From assembly GCA_015657735.1 (NCBI GenBank), contig SSSX01000722.1:1-11389 (forward strand): 11,389 nt of DNA, written 5' to 3'. Below are positions 7,903 to 11,389 of this stretch, piece by piece. This stretch comes from Zoogloeaceae bacterium. GTDB lineage: Bacteria > Pseudomonadota > Gammaproteobacteria > Burkholderiales > Rhodocyclaceae. The translations under genes were made by a program, and so were the position numbers. The notes under the pieces were generated by a model. The model saw only the letters and a list, made by a program, of their open reading frames with translations, was not told where the DNA came from and ran no database searches. Each line of letters begins with the position of its first letter. Within the stretch, counting starts at the first letter, position 1.

Positions 7903-9201
7903 TCAGCCGGGCGGCTGCGGCGCGGCGCCGTGGCGCAGCCAGGCCGCCACGCCGGCGCCGGCCTGGCGGCCGCTGGCGAAGCAGGCGGTGAGCAGGTAGC
8001 CGCCGGTTGGGGCGTCCCAGTCGAGCATTTCGCCGGCGCAGAACAGGCCGGGCTGGCGGCGGACCATCAACCACTCGTCCACCTCCTCGAAACGCACGCC
8101 GCCGGCGCTGCTGATGGCTTCGTCGAGCGGCTGCGGGGCGATCAGGCGCAGTGGCAGGGCCTTGATCGCCGCGGCGAGGCGGGCCGGGTCGGCGAGTTCG
8201 TCGGCGGCCAGGCATTCGCGCAGCAGCGCCATCTTCACCCCGCCGATGCCGGCCCGGCTTTGCAGGTGGCTGGCCAGCGAGCGCGCGCCGCGCGGGTGGG
8301 CGACTTCGCCGCGGAGGCGCTCGAGCGGCCGGCCGGGGGCGAGGTCGAGCTCCAGCGTCGCGGCGCCGTCGGCCTCGAGGCGTGCGCGGATCAAGGCCGA
8401 CAGCGCGTAGATCAGGCTGCCTTCGATGCCGTCGGCGTCGATCATCGCTTCGCCGGGCCGCGGCGGGGCGCTGTCGCCGGCGAGGCGCATGGCCACCGAC
8501 TTGAGCGGCTGGCCGGCGAAACGGCTGCGGAAATGCTCGCTCCAGCCGCGCGCGGCGCGCGGCGAGGCAACGACGAAGCCGCAGTTGGCCGCACGCAGCG
8601 GGGCGATGTCGATGCCGCGTGCGGCGAGCGGCGCCACCCAGGCGCCGTCGGAGCCGAGCCGGGCCCAGCTGCCGCCGCCCAGCGCCAGCACGGTGGCGTC
8701 GGCATGGACTGCCACCGGGCCGGCGGGCGTCGCGAAGCGCAGGCTGCCGTCGGCGTTCCAGCCCTCCCAGCGGTGCCGCGCGTGGATGCGCACGCCGGCG
8801 TCGCGCAGGCGCTGCAGCCATGCGCGGAGCAGCGGCGCGGCCTTCATTTCGGCGGGAAAGACGCGCCCGGAAGTGCCGACGAAGGTCGTCACCCCGAGCG
8901 CCTCGACCCACTCGCGCAGCGCCTGCGGGCCGAAGGCGCGGAGCAGCGGTTCGATCTGCGCGCGGCGCTCGCCGTAGCGGCCGACGAAGGCGTCGAAGGC
9001 TTCCGAGTGGGTGATGTTGAGCCCGCCGCGGCCGGCCAGCAGCAGCTTGCGGCCGACCGACGGCATCGCGTCGAAAAGATCCACCCGGACGCCGGCGCCG
9101 GCCAGCCGGACCACGGTTTCGGCGGCCATCAGGCCGGCCGGGCCGCCGCCGATGATGACGACGCGGGCCGCTGACGGGGGCGGGGAGGACGAGGCGGACA
9201 T
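7903..9201 (-). CDS. FAD-dependent flavoprotein, HI0933/PP_4765 type
   Basis: A 432-aa putative NAD(P)/FAD-dependent oxidoreductase of the HI0933-like (BaiN/YhiN-related) family, closest in pattern to the PP_4765 flavoprotein group. The N-terminal Rossmann motif is VVIIGGGPAGLMAAE (14-28), with acidic LFDAMPSVGRK at the end of strand 2. The family signature LLAGRGGLNITHSE (54-67) follows, as does VGTSGRVFPAEMKAAPLLRAWL. Later parts are ATVLALGGGSWARLGSDG and the C-terminal FAD-contacting SSAGGVRFEEVDEWLMVRRQPGLFCAGEMLDWDAPTGGYLLTACFASGRQAG. Substrate is unknown; a family member (BaiN) reduces bile acids, but that function should not be transferred here. ATG 9201 lacks a Shine-Dalgarno sequence. 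A TACAAT -10 at 9229-9234 would give a leader of about 20 nt. It diverges from the cytochrome gene through mirrored promoters. Confidence 0.88.
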   Translation of the reverse strand: MSASSSPPPSAARVVIIGGGPAGLMAAETVVRLAGAGVRVDLFDAMPSVGRKLLLAGRGGLNITHSEAFDAFVGRYGERRAQIEPLLRAFGPQALREWVEALGVTTFVGTSGRVFPAEMKAAPLLRAWLQRLRDAGVRIHARHRWEGWNADGSLRFATPAGPVAVHADATVLALGGGSWARLGSDGAWVAPLAARGIDIAPLRAANCGFVVASPRAARGWSEHFRSRFAGQPLKSVAMRLAGDSAPPRPGEAMIDADGIEGSLIYALSALIRARLEADGAATLELDLAPGRPLERLRGEVAHPRGARSLASHLQSRAGIGGVKMALLRECLAADELADPARLAAAIKALPLRLIAPQPLDEAISSAGGVRFEEVDEWLMVRRQPGLFCAGEMLDWDAPTGGYLLTACFASGRQAGAGVAAWLRHGAAPQPPG

Positions 9202-9228
9202 GGTGAAGGCGAGTGTGACAAAGGCGGA

Positions 9229-9256
9229 ATTGTAGTTCGGCGGGGGTCGTTACAAT
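9229..9256. promoter_or_regulatory. Mirrored divergent promoter, flavoprotein / cytochrome c
   Basis: ATTGTA (9229-9234) and TACAAT (9251-9256) form an inverted repeat with a 16-nt centre. Read on the minus strand the left box is a -10 for the flavoprotein gene; read on the plus strand the right box is a -10 for the cytochrome gene. The complement of each box overlaps a TTGTAG/TTGTAA that could act as a -35 for the other direction at 15-nt spacing, which is short. The two promoters would overlap and compete, or the dyad could be a regulator site. Confidence 0.5.
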
Positions 9257-9271
9257 CGCCGGCAGTGTCGG

Positions 9272-9290
9272 GCCGGCCGGGGGGGCCGGC
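9272..9290 (+). other. GC hairpin in the cytochrome gene leader
   Basis: GCCGGCC and GGCCGGC form a 7-bp stem around a GGGGG loop, between the -10 (9251-9256) and the Shine-Dalgarno sequence at 9306. Several register-shifted pairings are possible in this GGCC-rich stretch, so a specific function is uncertain. Confidence 0.3.
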
Positions 9291-9317
9291 GGCCGGCGGG
9301 ACAACGGAAGGATGCCG

Positions 9318-9850
9318 ATGGAACGGAAGCGGCGCGGCCGCGGGCTGCGCGCGGTGGGGGTCGGGCTGGCGCTGGGGCTGGCGGCCACGGCAGGGTGGCC
9401 GGCGCCGGCTGCGCCGGATGGACGGGAACGGCTCGCCCAGTTGCAGAAGGCCGGCCCGGCGGAGCACAAGGCGGCGCTGGAGGCCGGCGGCAAGCTCGCC
9501 CGTTTCTGCGCCAACTGCCACGAGGGCACGCGTGCCGGCGAATTCGCCGAGGTGCCCAAGCTGGCCGGGCAGAACCCGCTCTACCTGCTCGGCCAGCTCG
9601 AGGCGTTCCGCAGCGGGCGGCGCAGCGGGACGTCATCCGCAACTGCCAGCGCTGCCACGGCGCCGCCGCCCGCGGCAGCGAGCACTTCCCGCGCCTGGCC
9701 GGCCAGCAGCCGGAATACCTGCGCCGCAACCTGCTGCGCTTTCTGGGCAATCCGGCCGAGCGCAGCTATCCGCCGATGACCTCGGCGGTGACGGCGCTCG
9801 GCGAGCGCAACATCGAAGCGGTGGTGGCCTACCTGTCGAGTCTGAAGTAG
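9318..9850 (+). pseudogene. Diheme cytochrome c (c4-like), frame-shifted and probably internally deleted
   Basis: The gene opens with an exported-protein signal sequence (MERKRRGRGLRAVGVGLALGLAATAGWPAPAA), then a first heme site CANCHEG (Cys codons 9507 and 9516, His 9519) and PKLAGQNPLYLLGQLEAFRSGRR. At about 9620-9625 the coding sense jumps to another frame, which reads DVIRNCQRCHG (second CxxCH, Cys codons 9644 and 9653), FPRLAGQQPEYLRRNLLRFLGN, YPPMTSAVTALGERNIEAVVAYLSSLK and stops at 9850. Both halves match c4-type periplasmic electron carriers. In that family some 40-60 residues normally separate FxxGRR from the second CxxCH; here only nine would remain, so a deletion plus frame change is likely. 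The first frame otherwise runs into unrelated Ala/Ser-rich sequence, ending at 9779. A 9-bp direct repeat (CGCAGCGGG, 9609-9617 and 9621-9629) sits at the break. ATG 9318 is preferred over 9312 because GGAAGG (9306-9311) then has 6-nt spacing. Confidence 0.8.
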
Positions 9851-9901
9851 GCGGCGGCGTTTTCTGAAGCACGCGTTCGATCTACAGCGCAGACATCGGC
9901 C

Positions 9902-9968
9902 GTGGGGGCGAACTTGTTCGCCCGCGGACTCCGTTCAACGCACAAAGGGCGAACAAGTTCGCCCCCAC
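9902..9968. repeat. REP pair (BIME-like element), copy 2
   Basis: Two identical inverted 22-nt units, 9902-9923 (plus) and 9947-9968 (minus). Each has a GTGG head, arms GGGCGAAC and GTTCGCCC, and centre TT. The spacer is 23 nt (9924-9946), exactly as in copy 1. The reverse complement of this spacer matches copy 1's spacer at 15 of 23 positions, including AGTCCG, so the two elements are whole copies in opposite orientation. It again lies between converging genes (cytochrome stop 9850, amidohydrolase stop 9980-9982). The rest of the 129-nt gap holds nothing else I can name. Confidence 0.85.
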
Positions 9969-9979
9969 AACACAGCTAG

Positions 9980-11389
9980 CTAGCGGGCGAGCGGGACGCC
10001 GCCGTCGGCGCCGCCGAAGACCGTCACGCCTTCCTTGATGGTTGCGGTGACGCGGATTTCGCCGAGCCTGTCGGCCGGCGTCTTGAGCGGGTTGGCGGAC
10101 AGGATCGCGAAGTCGGCGAGCTTGCCGGCGGCGATGCTGCCCTTGAGCTTGTCCTCGCCGAGCTGGCGGGCCGGCAGCAGGGTGAGTGCCTTCAGTGCGT
10201 CGACGGGGGCGAGCTGCTGGTCGTCGCCGACCGGCCGGCGGATCGCCGCGGCCAGCGTGGCGAGGGGCGCCGGGGCGACGAGGGCCGGATCGGTATGCAG
10301 CAGAACCGCCACGCCGCGTCGGGCGGCGGCGCCGGCCGGCGCGAAGCGGGCGGTGCGTTCGGCGCCCAGCAGCCAGTCGCCGAGCGCGTGTTGCGACAGG
10401 GCCAGACGCTGCGGCGCGAAGCTGACGCCGGCGCCGGCTTCCTTCAGCGCGTCGAGCTGGTCGTCGCGGATCGTCTGGGCGCCGACCAGCAGCGGGTGGC
10501 GGTCCTTGCCGGGCTGCTTTGCGGCCGCGGCGCGGAGCGCGCCGAGAAACTGGTCGATCGCGGCGTCGCCGTTGGCCTGCACGGCGAGCTGCCAGCCGTT
10601 GGCGTAGGCGCGCCCGGCGAGGTCGGCGGCGGTGTCGTCGCTGGCGCCCGGGTAGCCGGCGAAGCGCGTGCGCTTGCCCGGCGGGGGCAACTGGTAGGGC
10701 TGGGTCAGCCACGCGCTGCGGTCCTCGGCGACGCCGTCGAGGGCGAAGGACACGCCGGCCAGACGCAGGCGGTTCTTGTAATAGCGGGGGCCGATGCTCT
10801 TGTGGCCCTTCAGCGTGCTGCCGGCGCTGGCCAGGTCGGCGTAGAAGGCCACGTCGAGCTTGAGCATGCCGCTGTCGGCGGCCTGGGTGTACAGCGCCAG
10901 ATCGTCGGGCGTCGCCCGTGCTTCGACGGCGGTGGTGTAGCCGCTTTGCAGCATCAGGCTCTGGCCCTGCTGGATCATCGCCAGCCGCTCGTCGCGGGCC
11001 AGCTGCGGCAGCGCGCCGAGCAGGGCCACCGCGGCGGCGCCGTCGAGCACGCCGTCGGGTTCCTTCGCGCCCGGCCAGCGGCCGATGCTGCCGCCCGGCG
11101 GGGCGACGCTGTCGCGGTCGATGCCGGCCAGCCGCAGGGCCTCGCCGTTGGCGACGACCTGGCGGCCCGACTGGTGGATGACCAGCACTGGCTTGTCGCG
11201 GGCGACGGCGTCCAGATCGCCGCGGTTGAGCGGGCGCTGCTCGCGCAGCCGGCTGTCGTCGTAGCCGAAGCCGACGATCCAGCCGAAACGCTGGGCCAGC
11301 TCGCCCTTGCCCCATTCGCGCAGCGCGCGGACCAGCCCATTGACGTCGGCGACGCTGCCTTCGGGCGGCGACTGCAGCTGCGCCGCCAC
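9980..11389 (-). CDS. YtcJ-like amidohydrolase (Amidohydro_3), 5' end cut off; metal site degenerate
   Basis: The last 469 residues of a larger protein (YtcJ-like members are about 550-600 aa); the N-terminal beta-sandwich and HxH motif lie beyond the window. Numbering is from the window edge. The fold is recognisable: VIHQSGRQVVANGEALRLAGI (70-90), LRLAGVSFALDGVAEDRSAWLTQPY (208-232), AYANGWQLAVQANGDAAIDQF (261-281), LLVGAQTIRDDQL (300-312), LLHTDPALVAPAPL (363-376) and the C-terminal KGSIAAGKLADFAILSANPL (416-435). Active relatives carry Lys in GVKLTLDG, His in HANGD and His in IHAQ or IHGQ. Here these are Ser214, Gln271 and Gly303, while the late Asp367 is kept. The HTFYWGDWH stretch is also lost (PQRLALSQHALGDWL). 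The frame is fully open, so this looks like an expressed, diverged protein rather than a decaying gene. Its substrate is unknown and it may not be catalytic. A signal peptide cannot be judged. Confidence 0.85.
   Translation of the reverse strand: MAAQLQSPPEGSVADVNGLVRALREWGKGELAQRFGWIVGFGYDDSRLREQRPLNRGDLDAVARDKPVLVIHQSGRQVVANGEALRLAGIDRDSVAPPGGSIGRWPGAKEPDGVLDGAAAVALLGALPQLARDERLAMIQQGQSLMLQSGYTTAVEARATPDDLALYTQAADSGMLKLDVAFYADLASAGSTLKGHKSIGPRYYKNRLRLAGVSFALDGVAEDRSAWLTQPYQLPPPGKRTRFAGYPGASDDTAADLAGRAYANGWQLAVQANGDAAIDQFLGALRAAAAKQPGKDRHPLLVGAQTIRDDQLDALKEAGAGVSFAPQRLALSQHALGDWLLGAERTARFAPAGAAARRGVAVLLHTDPALVAPAPLATLAAAIRRPVGDDQQLAPVDALKALTLLPARQLGEDKLKGSIAAGKLADFAILSANPLKTPADRLGEIRVTATIKEGVTVFGGADGGVPLAR

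Noticed and set aside
7874..7905. Terminator for the flavoprotein gene using the T6 run (minus strand 7879-7874)
   Set aside because: Only a 4-bp stem with a reasonable loop precedes the T-run, with a gap; the better 7-bp pairing puts the T-run inside a 17-nt loop. Too weak to call.
7010..9559. 849-codon minus-strand frame across the flavoprotein, small membrane protein and cytochrome region
   Set aside because: Arg/Pro/Ala-rich shadow in the wrong frame; three genuine genes in other frames explain the region.
9600..9640. Programmed frameshift in the cytochrome gene
   Set aside because: No slippery heptamer is seen at the junction, and the missing part of the first heme domain cannot be restored by a shift of 1 or 2 nt.
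9974..9983. GCTAGCTAGC palindrome overlapping the amidohydrolase stop codon
   Set aside because: A short self-complementary run that is easily produced by chance; nothing else supports a site.

Overview
The window is about 11.4 kb of very GC-rich chromosomal DNA, densely coded on both strands. Family content, codon use and promoter style (TACAAT/TAGAAT -10 boxes in GC-rich surroundings) suggest a betaproteobacterium, probably of the Rhodocyclales (Azoarcus/Thauera/Dechloromonas-like). This placement is inferred from memory of the families, not from a search. No phage, plasmid, transposase, tRNA, rRNA or CRISPR array is visible, so this looks like core or soft-core chromosome.

Layout, left to right. 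(1) 1-2402, minus strand: an exported S51/cyanophycinase-like serine peptidase (998-2227), then thrH (244-852; phosphoserine phosphatase/homoserine phosphotransferase, GTG start), then the 5' end of purU (formyltetrahydrofolate deformylase) running off the left edge. (2) 2403-4316, minus: an ABC-F ATPase of the YheS type. It diverges from (3) 4387-5046, plus: a small exported Ala/Glu/Arg-rich coiled-coil protein. (4) 5149-6224, minus: a DsbA-fold 2-hydroxychromene-2-carboxylate isomerase-like protein preceded by an unrecognised 123-aa protein. The latter diverges from (5) 6316-7530, plus: a NYN-domain putative ribonuclease with an OST-HTH/LOTUS-like domain and a long basic/Pro-Ala tail, closed by a good rho-independent terminator. 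(6) 7564-9201, minus: a GlsB/YeaQ/YmgE-type small membrane protein and a HI0933/PP_4765-type flavoprotein. The flavoprotein diverges from (7) 9318-9850, plus: a diheme cytochrome c gene broken by a frame change and probably an internal deletion. (8) 9980-11389, minus: a YtcJ-like amidohydrolase cut by the right edge, in which several residues expected to bind metal are replaced.

The most striking non-coding structure is a pair of 67-bp REP/BIME-like elements, at 5081-5147 and 9902-9968. Each consists of two inverted 22-nt REP units with a GTRG head, separated by exactly 23 nt. The two elements lie in opposite orientation, share part of their spacer, and each fills a gap between converging genes.

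The genes are mostly independent housekeeping or accessory functions rather than one pathway. thrH-purU (amino-acid and one-carbon metabolism) is the most likely co-transcribed pair. I found no new multi-gene system. The leads are the REP pairs, the pseudoenzyme-like amidohydrolase, the broken cytochrome, the mirrored divergent promoter at 9229-9256, and the NYN-LOTUS protein.
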